Part shown: one piece after another, positions 1 to 8,752 of the stretch
Layout of the letters: every line of letters starts with the position of its first letter
Numbering within the stretch: position 1 is the first letter of the stretch
Assembly: GCA_947500845.1 (NCBI GenBank)
Contig: CANMTP010000001.1
Location: 558,001 to 622,000, forward strand
Length of the DNA stretch: 64,000 nucleotides
DNA from: an uncultured Aquimarina sp.
GTDB taxonomy: Bacteria > Bacteroidota > Bacteroidia > Flavobacteriales > Flavobacteriaceae
Direction: 5' to 3'
Position numbers and translations under genes: made by a program
The notes under the pieces: model-generated
Seen by the model: the letters and a program-made list of their open reading frames with translations, nothing else
Told to the model about the DNA's origin: nothing
Database searches by the model: none

Positions 1-1801
1 GACTTACAGAAATATTTCCACTAAATTCTGGTATATTAGTATTATTCAAGGTTCCTTTCAAATCTATATTTCCAAGTGTCGAATTGAGCTTCAGGCTTGT
101 TGTAAGTGGTTGTAAAGACCCGTAAACTGATCCTGCAACAGAAATACTATCCGGCAATTTTATGCCTAAACTATCTGTATCGATAAATTGTGTCAAATCT
201 TCTCGATAAGTAGTTATTTTAAAAGAAGGAATATCAAAGTATAATGAATCAACATTTGTAATATTTTCAATATTTCCTTTAAGCATAACTTTGGTGCTAT
301 CTCCCCAACTTAAAAAAGATTCTTCAATTTGAACACTATCTATAGTTCCGTTTGCAAAGACTTCTCCGTTAATTTCCTTTTTAGAAAGTATTTTGATATA
401 GTTATTCTCTAATAAGGACGGATTAAAATACTTTAGGTCTTCAATTGAAGAATTTATCTGTGGAAGATTAATGTTAATAGCAGTATTTCCCGGATTGTTT
501 ACTAAATTTTGTAAAGAATTGTAACTTATAGAGCTAGAACCACGAATTTGATTGCGATTCGTCTTAATAATCAGATCAGCGATTGTTGCTGAAGAATTAT
601 TTATGATGACCCTGCCAGCCATTTGTCTAAGTCGAAAACCACTACTTTCTGTAAATGATAATTTGTGAATAGTAGTGTTGGCCTTTTTTGGACGATAAGA
701 AAGATCAGAGATATGAGTTTCCAAATTTGAAAGCTTAAATCCCAAAGGATCAAATATAGTATCGTTTAATAACTGTTCTTTAGTTAGATAAGTAAACGTT
801 TGGTCAGAAACTACAATCTGATCGACAGAAATAGTCCAGTTTGGCCAAAGGAAAGTTACATTTGTAGTATCTTGAGTGTTCTTTGGGGCCTTTGTAGTAG
901 TTGTGGCTTGTAGATCTTTTAGATAAAAGTTAGAATTGTTGAGTTTAAAGAGATTCGATATAATTTCCTGCTCTTGTAAGTTAACTCTTGTATCCTTTAT
1001 TTCCCCTTTTCCTACTTTAGTTGTAACACTTAATTGGTCTGGTATATTATTAAGGTTAAAGGCAACCTCATTAAATTCTAAAATGTCTATAACGATATTT
1101 GGAAGCAGGAGCGCTGAAGAATCTTCGGTAGTGGTAATGGTGGCTTTTTTTTGTTGAAATTCGACTAAAGTATTTTGCAGCATAAATTCATCAACCTCAA
1201 AATGCATGGTAATCAAATCGAAATCTCTAATTTTGGTTCGAATAGTGCCTAATGAAGCTATTATTGAATTCCCAAGGAATTCATCATCATATTTTAAATT
1301 CAATTGTTGCAGGTCGGCAGCACCCAATGAGATTTTAAATGTCTCATTATTATTATCAGAGGATATAGTGTCTGTCGAGGTCGCTAGAGAATCGATTAAA
1401 AATTGATAATTAAATTCATTATGATCTTGTTTTCTGCTTATTTTGGCTACAACTCCTTCCCATTGTATAGATTTAATATGTAATGCATTTCCTCTAATCA
1501 AGGGAAGCATTTTGATAGAAGCCTCTAAATATTTAGAATACAGTAGTGTGTCATTTTTCTGATCCTCGATATACATCCCTTCTAAAAGCAAGTTCCCAGA
1601 AAACGTAAGATAAAGTTTGTCGATATTTATGTGAGTATTGGTTTTGGTGGACAAGTACTCAACAACATTATCCACAATGATGTCTTGTCCCCAACGGCTT
1701 CTAATAAAAAATATTAAAACCATAAAGAATATCGAGATGGAAAGAAAAGCAATACCAATTCTTTTAAACCATGTCGATTTTCGATTCGCTTTTTTATTCA
1801 T
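1..1801 (-). CDS. tamB: TamB-like translocation/assembly module protein, N-terminal part
   Basis: The reading frame is open from an ATG at 1801-1799 to the window edge, so only about 600 N-terminal residues are present and the C-terminal DUF490/TamB domain lies outside. The protein begins with a basic stretch, then one membrane anchor at about residues 14-33, then RSRWGQ and a long beta-rich, low-complexity region with many Asn, Ser and Thr residues. This matches the AsmA/TamB architecture: an inner-membrane anchor followed by a periplasmic beta-taco thought to carry lipids or assist outer-membrane protein assembly. The early block with DKLYLTFSGNLLLEGMYIED is typical of the flavobacterial version. 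The assignment rests on architecture and N-terminal motifs only, because the diagnostic C-terminus is not visible. Confidence 0.8.
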   Translation of the reverse strand, partial: MNKKANRKSTWFKRIGIAFLSISIFFMVLIFFIRSRWGQDIIVDNVVEYLSTKTNTHINIDKLYLTFSGNLLLEGMYIEDQKNDTLLYSKYLEASIKMLPLIRGNALHIKSIQWEGVVAKISRKQDHNEFNYQFLIDSLATSTDTISSDNNNETFKISLGAADLQQLNLKYDDEFLGNSIIASLGTIRTKIRDFDLITMHFEVDEFMLQNTLVEFQQKKATITTTEDSSALLLPNIVIDILEFNEVAFNLNNIPDQLSVTTKVGKGEIKDTRVNLQEQEIISNLFKLNNSNFYLKDLQATTTTKAPKNTQDTTNVTFLWPNWTISVDQIVVSDQTFTYLTKEQLLNDTIFDPLGFKLSNLETHISDLSYRPKKANTTIHKLSFTESSGFRLRQMAGRVIINNSSATIADLIIKTNRNQIRGSSSISYNSLQNLVNNPGNTAININLPQINSSIEDLKYFNPSLLENNYIKILSKKEINGEVFANGTIDSVQIEESFLSWGDSTKVMLKGNIENITNVDSLYFDIPSFKITTYREDLTQFIDTDSLGIKLPDSISVAGSVYGSLQPLTTSLKLNSTLGNIDLKGTLNNTNIPEFSGNISVS

Positions 1802-1931
1802 TAAGTCTTTGAGCAAACATTTACCTTATAAAATAACAGATAAAACTACCGAGTTCTGAATGAAATTATGTGAAATTTGTCTTAATAAAGATTTCTGGTA
1901 GCGACTGCGTTAAAAAAAAATGCAAATGCAT

Positions 1932-1939
1932 TATCTTTG
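1932..1939 (+). promoter_or_regulatory. Possible -7 box (TATCTTTG) upstream of the pentapeptide gene
   Basis: TATCTTTG fits the Bacteroidota -7 consensus TAnnTTTG. No clear -33 TTG is seen at the expected distance. It lies about 90 bases before the ATG at 2029 and supports that start over the upstream in-frame start at 1870. Confidence 0.35.
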
Positions 1940-2028
1940 GTCATTATGGACCAGTATTTGTCTATGACTTTCACATAGTTATCTTGCTATCATCAAAGGA
2001 GCTATGCATAAGTTTTAAATTTTTTATA

Positions 2029-2598
2029 ATGACTAATCAAGTAATTGATCAAACTTTTGATAATCAAAGTTTTAACAATATCAAGTTACCAGCCAGAGAG
2101 TATGATAACTGTACTTTTATCAACTGTGATTTTACAGAAACCAATATGTCTGCCGTCACCTTTTTAGAGTGCACCTTTGACACTTGCAATTTTAGCCTGG
2201 TTATGATGAAAGAAACTTCGTTTCAGGAGGTATTATTTACTACATGTAAGATGTTGGGATTGGATTTTAGCAATTGTAATGATTTTATGTTTTCAGCAAA
2301 ATTTTATAGCACCAACCTGGAGTATTCGTCTTTTTATGGCTTTAAAATGGAAAATACACTATTTAGTGATTGTAATCTATGTGAAGCTGATTTTACCAAA
2401 ACAGATCTTACTGGTTCTGTCTTTGACGATTGTAATTTGTCTAAAGCTATTTTTGATAAAACTATCCTGGAGAGTGTTGATTTTAAAACAGCAGAAAACT
2501 TTTCAATTGATCCTGAAACTAATAAATTGAAAAAGGCGAAATTTAGTAAATCCGGTCTTGCAGGACTCTTATCAAAGCATAATCTGGTGATTGAGTAG
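2029..2598 (+). CDS. Pentapeptide-repeat protein
   Basis: This is a 189-residue protein made almost entirely of pentapeptide units of the A(D/N)LxF type, for example CNLCEADFTKTDLTGSVF, CTFINCDF and SSFYGFKM. It should fold as a right-handed quadrilateral beta-helix like Qnr/MfpA proteins. Its length and Cys-rich repeats (CxFxxCxF) resemble the Qnr family, some members of which protect DNA gyrase; whether this one does cannot be told from sequence. I chose the ATG at 2029 because the repeats begin soon after it and the in-frame extension back to 1870 has no domain character. No signal peptide is seen, so it is probably cytoplasmic. It converges with the MocR regulator downstream. Confidence 0.85.
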   Translation: MTNQVIDQTFDNQSFNNIKLPAREYDNCTFINCDFTETNMSAVTFLECTFDTCNFSLVMMKETSFQEVLFTTCKMLGLDFSNCNDFMFSAKFYSTNLEYSSFYGFKMENTLFSDCNLCEADFTKTDLTGSVFDDCNLSKAIFDKTILESVDFKTAENFSIDPETNKLKKAKFSKSGLAGLLSKHNLVIE

Positions 2599-2607
2599 TA
2601 TTTGATT

Positions 2608-4095
2608 TTACAAATCTTTAAAAACCTTCTGTATGCGATCAATAACTTCGTAAATTTCTTCTTCATTTAATGACGCAAACCCCATCCGGATACCGTTATG
2701 TTTTAGATCGTTAGGGTCATATCGTTGCCATTCTGGATTTAACTCTAAATTATGATTATAGGCTTCATTAACCACATCATCCCATCGAAATTTTGTATTT
2801 AGTTTAACCCAGACAGCCATTCCTCCATCTGGAACTTCGAAAGAAAAATAATCACTAAGTTTTTCTTTCAATAAATTGCAGAATAAGTCTCGTCGAGACT
2901 TGTAAATCTTCAAAACTTTATTACAATGCCGTTGAACATCGCCGGCAGTAATCATTTTTGCAAGTGTTTGTTCGAGTATCATGTCACCTTGTCGATCAAT
3001 GATACGTCTTACTCTAGCAGCTTCATCTATGAAGTCTTTTGGGCCAACCATATAACCTACCCGTATTGCCGGAGCAATAATTTTGGTAAAACCACCTATG
3101 TAGATTACATTTCCGTTATAATCATTACTCGCTAGCGGCAGGATAGGAGCGTTGCTATAATGAAAATCGTAATCATAATCATCTTCTAAAATTGCAAACT
3201 TATATTGTTGTGCTAATTGTAGTAAATGCATGCGTCTCTTGGCAGAAAGTGTTACCGTGGTTGGATGATGATGATGAGAGGTAACATAAACTGCTTTTAT
3301 ATCTTTAACTTTACAAATAGCTTCGATTGCATTAGTATCAATACCATGATCGTCTACAGGAACCTGTTCTATAATACTGCCTGCATTTTTAAAAGTGTTA
3401 TTGGTGGTTAAATAATTGGTATTTCCTACAATTGCTCGATTTTTTGTGGTAAACAACAATTGACTTGCTAGATAAATTCCCATTTGACTACCTCTAGTAA
3501 TTAAAATATTATCTATGTCAATACGTAACCCTCGGGTTTGGTTAAGATAGCTTACCAAAGCATTTCTTAAATCCTCATTACCATAAGTTGAGCCATAAGA
3601 AAGTAAATTTTGGTGATATCTTTTTTTGGTAATATTTCTATAGGTTTTGGCAATTTCATCTATAGGGGCTAAACGGTGATCCGGGGACCCATCATTAACC
3701 TTTATATGATGCTCAGTATTCTTATGTGCCTCTGCATAATTGTATAATAAATTTGATCTGGAAATGAATGAAAAATTACTCTTTCCATTCGTTTTTTCAT
3801 GATTGTCTGCTTTCGAAAAATTACTTGGATTAATTATAGGAAGTGAACTGGTAACAAATGTTCCTTTGGCTGGTAGTGTTTCTATCCATCCCTGTGCTAT
3901 AAGTTCTTCATAAGCCGCAATCACCGTTTTTCGATGAATCTTTAAGTCGTTTGCCAATGTTCTGGATCCTGGTAACTTTGATGAAGAAGATACTTTGCCT
4001 GATTTAATAAAACCAATGATTTGATCACATAACTGAAGATATAAATTGCGATTCGTATTTCGATCAAGGATGATATTATTTTTAAATGGAAACAA
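2608..4095 (-). CDS. MocR/PdxR-type regulator (GntR HTH fused to aminotransferase fold)
   Basis: This 495-residue fusion has a GntR-type winged helix at about residues 12-80 (LPGSRTLAND then RKTVIAAYEEL) and a fold-type I aminotransferase domain at about 115-490. The predicted PLP Schiff-base lysine is Lys338 in GGFTKIIAPAIRVGY, with EDDYDYDF before it, so the domain probably still binds PLP. MocR proteins sense PLP or amino acids and often regulate vitamin B6 or related genes next door. The start is a TTG, because an in-frame TAG lies three codons upstream and the N-terminus MFPFKNNIILDR fits the family. It is transcribed away from two PNPOx-fold genes, the expected layout for a local regulator, and perfect direct repeats lie over its start. 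Confidence 0.88.
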   Translation of the reverse strand: MFPFKNNIILDRNTNRNLYLQLCDQIIGFIKSGKVSSSSKLPGSRTLANDLKIHRKTVIAAYEELIAQGWIETLPAKGTFVTSSLPIINPSNFSKADNHEKTNGKSNFSFISRSNLLYNYAEAHKNTEHHIKVNDGSPDHRLAPIDEIAKTYRNITKKRYHQNLLSYGSTYGNEDLRNALVSYLNQTRGLRIDIDNILITRGSQMGIYLASQLLFTTKNRAIVGNTNYLTTNNTFKNAGSIIEQVPVDDHGIDTNAIEAICKVKDIKAVYVTSHHHHPTTVTLSAKRRMHLLQLAQQYKFAILEDDYDYDFHYSNAPILPLASNDYNGNVIYIGGFTKIIAPAIRVGYMVGPKDFIDEAARVRRIIDRQGDMILEQTLAKMITAGDVQRHCNKVLKIYKSRRDLFCNLLKEKLSDYFSFEVPDGGMAVWVKLNTKFRWDDVVNEAYNHNLELNPEWQRYDPNDLKHNGIRMGFASLNEEEIYEVIDRIQKVFKDL

Positions 4096-4124
4096 ACTGG
4101 ACTATTGTGTATTTATAAACTGGA
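4094..4124. promoter_or_regulatory. Direct repeats AAACTGGA x2, candidate MocR operator
   Basis: AAACTGGA occurs perfectly at 4094-4101 and 4117-4124, 23 bp apart (about two helical turns). A partial third copy, AAACTAG, begins at 4143. The repeats lie in the divergent gap between the MocR gene and the PNPOx-family genes, and the first overlaps the MocR TTG start. MocR regulators such as GabR and PdxR are known to bind direct repeats, so autoregulation plus control of the divergent operon is a reasonable inference. Confidence 0.45.
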
Positions 4125-4148
4125 TTAATTTAACGATCCATAAAACTA

Positions 4149-4156
4149 GTATTTTT
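4149..4156 (+). promoter_or_regulatory. Candidate -7 box TATTTTTG for the PNPOx-family operon
   Basis: TATTTTTG matches TAnnTTTG and lies 8 bases before the ATG at 4165. Transcription from it would give an almost leaderless mRNA for that start, or a short leader if translation begins at the in-frame ATG at 4177. Confidence 0.4.
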
Positions 4157-4164
4157 GAGTAAAT

Positions 4165-4836
4165 ATGAAAATAGTTATGGCACAATATTCAATTTCAGCA
4201 TTAAATAAAGTTGTCCGAGGACCCAAAAGAGCAAATTACGATGTAGATTTAATAAATAAAATTTTAGATGAGGCATTTTTATGTCATATAGGATATATAT
4301 GGAGTAATCAAGCTATTGTGATACCCATGGCTTACACAAGAAAAGACGATAAGATTTATATTCATGGTTCTCTAAAAAACAGAATGATGCTTAGTTTGTT
4401 AGAGGCAGGAGAGGCGAGTATATCAGTTACTCATCTAGACGGTTTGGTGTTGGCAAGATCTGCATTTCATCACTCTGCTAATTATCGGTCGGTGAATGTT
4501 TTTGGTAAAGTGAAAAAAATAACAAATCCCGAAGAAAAAATGGAGGCTTTGAAATGTATTCTTAATCATATGGTTCCTGGTCATTGGGATAATGTTAGGC
4601 ATCCCAATACTAAAGAATTTAATGCTACTTTGGTTTTAGAAATACAAATAGACGTGGCGTCTGCAAAGATTAGAGCCGAAGGAGTTAATGATGAGCCTGA
4701 TGATTATAATAAACCTTATTGGGCTGGAGTAATTCCCATTAAACAGGTGGCCTTAGATGCTATTTCTGATGACAAGTTAGTTGATGGAATCGCTGTGCCA
4801 GAAGCCGTAATTACATATATAAGAAATAACAAATGA
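4165..4836 (+). CDS. Pyridoxamine 5'-phosphate oxidase family protein (NimA-like, flavin-binding)
   Basis: This 223-residue protein has the split-barrel flavin-binding fold of the PNPOx-like family, best resembling the Pyridox_ox_2/NimA group. Visible features are a conserved RGPKRANYD start, then IPMAYTRKDDKIYIHGS and a stretch with SAFHHSANYRSVNVFGK. The family binds FMN or related cofactors; the substrate of this member is unknown and it is not the true PdxH, which is at 52286-52930. It overlaps the next gene by four bases (ATGA), so the two are translationally coupled. Its position opposite a PLP-binding MocR regulator suggests a link to B6 or amine metabolism. The in-frame ATG at 4177 is an alternative start. 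Confidence 0.8.
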   Translation: MKIVMAQYSISALNKVVRGPKRANYDVDLINKILDEAFLCHIGYIWSNQAIVIPMAYTRKDDKIYIHGSLKNRMMLSLLEAGEASISVTHLDGLVLARSAFHHSANYRSVNVFGKVKKITNPEEKMEALKCILNHMVPGHWDNVRHPNTKEFNATLVLEIQIDVASAKIRAEGVNDEPDDYNKPYWAGVIPIKQVALDAISDDKLVDGIAVPEAVITYIRNNK

Positions 4837-5297
4837 TATTGACAAATGAAATTAAAAAATATTTAGACAGTTCGGTGTTGTGTTGGTTGGCGACTGCATC
4901 TAGTAATAATGTGCCCAACGTATCTCCAAAAGAAGTGTTTACATATTTTGATGATTCTAATATTATTGTCGCAAATATAGCTTCTCCTCAAACGGTATTA
5001 AACATTAAAGAAAATAATAATGTTTGTATAAGCTTTATACATGTATTCATACAAAAAGGATATCAACTAAAAGGAGAAGCAAAGATTATTTCCAAAAAAG
5101 ATCCTTGTTTCGAAATGATGGAGAGTAAGCTTGTTAAAATTACCAAAGGAGAGTATCCCTTTACCACAATCACCAATATTTTGGTTACAGAAGTGAAACC
5201 TATTATAGCACCTAAGTACGTTCTTTTTCCTGAAACCACAGAAAAAGAACAAATAGAGAGTGCAAAACAAGCATATTTGCAAACTATAATATCATAA
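4833..5297 (+). CDS. Pyridoxamine 5'-phosphate oxidase family protein (small)
   Basis: A 154-residue single-domain protein of the PNPOx-like split barrel family (Putative_PNPOx type). It opens with LDSSVLCWLATASSNNVPNVSPKEVF, the usual first strands of the FMN-binding barrel, followed by NIIVANIASPQTVLNIKENN and QLKGEAKII. It starts inside the stop of the preceding PNPOx-fold gene (ATGA), so the pair is likely co-translated and might form a complex, though that is inference. A flavin- or haem-dependent redox role is possible; the reaction cannot be read from sequence. Confidence 0.75.
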   Translation: MILTNEIKKYLDSSVLCWLATASSNNVPNVSPKEVFTYFDDSNIIVANIASPQTVLNIKENNNVCISFIHVFIQKGYQLKGEAKIISKKDPCFEMMESKLVKITKGEYPFTTITNILVTEVKPIIAPKYVLFPETTEKEQIESAKQAYLQTIIS

Positions 5298-5315
5298 TTT
5301 AATACCTTGAAGTAG

Positions 5316-5903
5316 ATGAAAAGAAATGTTGGAATATTAATTTTTGATAATGCTGAAGTATTGGATTTTGCAGGGCCCTTTGAGGTTTTTTCTGTAAGTT
5401 CAGAGTTGCATAATCATACGCTGTTTAATGTGTTTTGTGTGGCCAAAAACGAAGAGGCAATCTCTGCGGTCAACGGTTTATCGATTAATCCGCACTATAG
5501 TTTTGAAAACGCACCAAAAATTGATATTTTAATTATATCAGGAGGAGAGGGAACAAAAAAACAAATTTTGGACAAAGATGTATTGAGCTGGTTAGAAAAA
5601 ACACATAAAGAGACAGAGCTGACATTAAGTATTTGTTCTGGTTCAAGACTTTTAGGAGTACTGGGAGAACTTGATGAGAAACCGTATTGTACCCATCATC
5701 AAGTTTATGAAAACATGAAAGAACTTGTTCCAACTGGTAAACCTCAAGAGAACAAAAGGTTTGTGCGTTCTGGAAAAATATACACATCAGGAGGTATTTC
5801 TGCTGGTATAGATTTATCTTTTCATATTTTGGAACAGCTTTACGGTAAAAAAGTCGCAAATGATACAGCAAGATATATGGAATATCATAGAGTAGATTAT
5901 TAA
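5316..5903 (+). CDS. DJ-1/PfpI family protein (isonitrile-hydratase-like)
   Basis: A 195-residue DJ-1/PfpI class I glutamine-amidotransferase-like protein. The opening VGILIFDNAEVLDFAGPFEVF contains the conserved acidic position of the family, and ILIISGGEGT and LSICSGSRLLG surround the nucleophile elbow, with Cys near residue 107 as the predicted nucleophile. The overall pattern is closest to cyclohexyl-isocyanide hydratase (InhA) and to the N-terminal domain of GlxA-type regulators, but there is no AraC domain here. It follows the two PNPOx-fold genes by 18 bases on the same strand and probably belongs to the same operon. Confidence 0.8.
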   Translation: MKRNVGILIFDNAEVLDFAGPFEVFSVSSELHNHTLFNVFCVAKNEEAISAVNGLSINPHYSFENAPKIDILIISGGEGTKKQILDKDVLSWLEKTHKETELTLSICSGSRLLGVLGELDEKPYCTHHQVYENMKELVPTGKPQENKRFVRSGKIYTSGGISAGIDLSFHILEQLYGKKVANDTARYMEYHRVDY

Positions 5904-5919
5904 ATAAAAAGAATACTTC

Positions 5920-6444
5920 ATGATCACTGTAAGAAGAGCTACAATATATGATGCCAACAACATTTCATTTTTAGGAAAGAAAACATTTGATCAATCCTTT
6001 GGCCATCTCTTCAAAGAGCGAAATGATCTTATTGGGTATTTGAATAGTACATTTTCTAAAATTAAAATAAAGAATAGTATGGCAAAGTCACATAATATAT
6101 ATTGGTATGTGCACGATGATGATCTGCCTATTGGATATGCCAAGTTGCAATTGAACGCTCCTTCAGAGTTTATTAAGAGCGATAATGGTGTATGTAAATT
6201 GCAGAAGATATATTTTTTAAAGAGTTACGCCTCCCAAGGCATTGGCAGAAAGTTGCAGCAAATGATTTTTGATGAAGCTATACATCTTGGGAATACCCAT
6301 CTTTGGTTATCTGCGTTGAAAGATAATAAAAGAGCTGTTGCTTTTTATGAGCGAAATAAGTACAATATCGTTGGAGAGCATCCCTTTACGATCGGAAAAC
6401 AAAAGTTTGATTTTTGGGTAATGAGTAAAAAACTAATTAATTAG
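5920..6444 (+). CDS. GNAT family N-acetyltransferase
   Basis: A 174-residue acetyltransferase of the GCN5-related family. The acetyl-CoA-binding motif A is visible as YASQGIGRKLQQMIFDEA (Q/R-x-x-G-x-G/A), followed by NTHLWLSALKDNKRAVAFYERN, which is motif B with the usual AxxFYxxxGF-like helix. The substrate is unknown. It lies 16 bases after the DJ-1/PfpI gene, so it is likely the last gene of that operon, and converges with the minus-strand DUF4258-like gene, overlapping it by four bases. Confidence 0.85.
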   Translation: MITVRRATIYDANNISFLGKKTFDQSFGHLFKERNDLIGYLNSTFSKIKIKNSMAKSHNIYWYVHDDDLPIGYAKLQLNAPSEFIKSDNGVCKLQKIYFLKSYASQGIGRKLQQMIFDEAIHLGNTHLWLSALKDNKRAVAFYERNKYNIVGEHPFTIGKQKFDFWVMSKKLIN

Positions 6445-6815
6445 TGAGTCACATCAAGGCTATTGATTTTGGCAATAGAATCGCAATTTTCGATCGATAT
6501 TGATACAGTTTTTTCTTTTATGATTCCTTCAACAAAATATGTTCTACAAGAATCTAGTTGAGTATTGCTTTTCGAGAAATCAACTGTACCTTTTAAAAGT
6601 AAGGAGGATACATCTGCGGTGTCAACTCTGTAGGATTCCATAGTAGCCAAAGCCTGCTTAGAGAATACTCTTTCCTTTGATCTTATGTTTTTAAGAACTC
6701 TGGCGGTGGGACTATAATCACAAGAAGTTTTTTTCCCTCCCAAAAAGAAAAATAATAGAATAAGTCCAATTGCAAACCCGCCCAAATAATAAAACAAACG
6801 CTGCGCTAATTTCAT
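6441..6815 (-). CDS. DUF4258-like membrane-anchored small protein
   Basis: A 124-residue protein with one N-terminal transmembrane segment (about residues 8-27, YYLGGFAIGLILLFFFLGG) and then GKKTSCDYSPTARVLKNI, a pattern I associate with flavobacterial proteins annotated as DUF4258-containing. The C-terminal part has three cysteines at spaced positions (CDY, SCRTY, ENCDSI). No catalytic motif is recognised and the function is unknown. It lies downstream of the alanine dehydrogenase gene on the same strand, 196 bases away. Confidence 0.65.
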   Translation of the reverse strand: MKLAQRLFYYLGGFAIGLILLFFFLGGKKTSCDYSPTARVLKNIRSKERVFSKQALATMESYRVDTADVSSLLLKGTVDFSKSNTQLDSCRTYFVEGIIKEKTVSISIENCDSIAKINSLDVTH

Positions 6816-7011
6816 ACACCAAAAAATTGTGAAGCCAAAAGTAAGTATTTTTTAAGTTTTAGGGATTCAAAGTTTCAGAGTTTTGCAATTTCAAAAAAAA
6901 AATCACTAGTAAAATACTTTGATAAAATTCTGGATAAAAATTGAATAAATTTGAGCAATTATCGGGATTCTAATAAAAACAATAAAGGACTTTGCTGCTT
7001 TGAAACTGGTT

Positions 7012-8217
7012 TTACAATATTAGCAAGTTAATATCTCTATGCGATAGATCAAACCAGTCTGCAATAGGCTTACTGGTTAGAATTCCGTGGTAAAAATATA
7101 ATCCATTTTTTAGACCACGATCAAAACGCACAGCGTTCTCTATGCCGCCCTCATCTCCAATTTGCAATAAATATGGTGTAAATATGTTACTAATTGATAA
7201 TGAAGATGTTCTCGCATAACGAGACGGGATGTTAGGGACACAGTAATGTACTACTCCATGCTTTTCAAAAGTAGGGTGATCATGTGAAGTAACTTCACTG
7301 GTTTCAAAGCAGCCACCCATATCGATACTTACATCTATAACTACAGCACCACTTTTCATTCGTTCTACCATGTTTTCAGTGACTATAACAGGCGCACGAT
7401 TTTTTCCTCTCACAGCACCAATGACAACATCACAACGTCTTAGAGCTTTCAATAAATTTTTTGGTTGAATTGTAGAGGTAAATAGTGGTCTTCCTACATT
7501 AGTTTGGATACATCTAAGTTTAGTTATTGAATTATCAAATACTTTTACATTGGCTCCTAGTCCTATCGCTGATCGGGCAGCAAATTCTCCTACAGTTCCT
7601 GCTCCTATAATAACGACCTCTACAGGAGGAACACCACTTATGTTGCCCATCATTAATCCTGATCCTTTAGAAGTGGTTGCGCTACTCATCAATTCTGATG
7701 CGATAAGCACAGCAGCCGTTCCTGCGATCTCGCTTAACGCCCGCACCGCCGGATAAGCACCGTCAGAATCACGAATAAATTCAAATCCTAATGCGGTAAT
7801 TCTTTTCTTGGCCAAGGCCTGAAAATATTCTTTGGATTGTGTTTTTAGTTGTAATGCTGATATTAAAACCGTTTGAGGGTTTATATGCTCCAATTCATCC
7901 AGTGATGGTGGTTCTACTTTAAGAATAATTGGGCAGCCAAAAACTTTACTTTTGTCATTGGTAATCTCTGCACCGGCTTCACTATAATCGCGATCGGTAA
8001 ACCTTGCTCCAATTCCTGCATTGGCCTCAAGCAAAACTCTATGTCCATTGGCTGTTAGTGCTGCGACAGCATCAGGAGTTAAGCATACTCTTTTTTCTTG
8101 ATAACTTGTTTCCTTTGGGATACCAATGAAGAGTTTTCCTTTTTTTCGTGCTACTTCTATCATTTCCTCCTGTGGCAGGAGTTGCTCTTTTGTAAAAGGA
8201 GATTGTGGTTTACTCAT
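7012..8217 (-). CDS. ald: Alanine dehydrogenase
   Basis: A 401-residue NAD-dependent alanine dehydrogenase, interconverting L-alanine and pyruvate plus ammonia in the cytoplasm. Seen in the sequence: the N-terminal substrate-binding block IGIPKETSYQEKRVCLTPDAV with the conserved Lys and Arg, a Rossmann motif in VVIIGAGTVGEFAARSAIGLG near residue 205, and IDVSIDMGGCFETS near 300. There is an N-terminal extension of about 25 residues compared with the classic enzyme, as is usual in flavobacteria. PNT/transhydrogenase alpha subunits share the fold but lack this layout. The upstream gene on the same strand is tsaE. Confidence 0.88.
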   Translation of the reverse strand: MSKPQSPFTKEQLLPQEEMIEVARKKGKLFIGIPKETSYQEKRVCLTPDAVAALTANGHRVLLEANAGIGARFTDRDYSEAGAEITNDKSKVFGCPIILKVEPPSLDELEHINPQTVLISALQLKTQSKEYFQALAKKRITALGFEFIRDSDGAYPAVRALSEIAGTAAVLIASELMSSATTSKGSGLMMGNISGVPPVEVVIIGAGTVGEFAARSAIGLGANVKVFDNSITKLRCIQTNVGRPLFTSTIQPKNLLKALRRCDVVIGAVRGKNRAPVIVTENMVERMKSGAVVIDVSIDMGGCFETSEVTSHDHPTFEKHGVVHYCVPNIPSRYARTSSLSISNIFTPYLLQIGDEGGIENAVRFDRGLKNGLYFYHGILTSKPIADWFDLSHRDINLLIL

Positions 8218-8296
8218 TTGTGTAAAATTCTGTAATTCAAATTACGAATAAAAAAGGCAAGAAAACAAATTGCATTGAATTATTTAAAATCGCTTA

Positions 8297-8710
8297 TTAA
8301 TTCGAGTTTTTGTAGGTAAGAATTCTATTTTGATTATTAGACAAGTCAATTTTAATAATACTGGCACCTGCAGGCAATAGATTTGATACTTTTTCTGGCC
8401 ATTCTATAAATATCCATGCCCCCGAGTCAAGATATTCTTCAAATCCAATTTGATAAGCTTCCTCTTCCTCTTTAATTCTATAAAAATCGAAATGATAAAC
8501 AACTCCTTGATCTCCTAGATATTCATTTACTAAAGAAAATGTGGGGCTGGAAATAACATCTCGAACACCCAATTGTTTACAAATTTCTTTAATCAGAGTC
8601 GTTTTTCCAACTCCCATTTCAGCATCAAAGAGTAAAATTTTACTTTTGACATTTGATATTAAATATTGAGCTACTTCGGGGAGGTTCGTCAAAGTGTATT
8701 CTATACTCAT
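8297..8710 (-). CDS. tsaE: tRNA threonylcarbamoyladenosine biosynthesis protein TsaE
   Basis: A 137-residue P-loop ATPase with Walker A in DAEMGVGKTTLIKEI near residue 29 and ISSPTFSLVNEY, plus HFDFYRIKEEEEAYQIGFEEYL and IEWPEKV, all hallmark motifs of TsaE (YjeE). It works with TsaB and TsaD to make the t6A modification on ANN-decoding tRNAs. It sits 42 bases downstream of porX on the same strand, and this porX-tsaE-ald order is common in flavobacteria. Confidence 0.95.
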   Translation of the reverse strand: MSIEYTLTNLPEVAQYLISNVKSKILLFDAEMGVGKTTLIKEICKQLGVRDVISSPTFSLVNEYLGDQGVVYHFDFYRIKEEEEAYQIGFEEYLDSGAWIFIEWPEKVSNLLPAGASIIKIDLSNNQNRILTYKNSN

Positions 8711-8752
8711 CAGCTACAATTATAATCAAAAAATAATTTAAAAAACTTTAGA

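Noticed and set aside
1870..2028. Upstream extension of the pentapeptide-repeat ORF
   Set aside because: No repeat character and a promoter-like box lies within it; the ATG at 2029 fits better.
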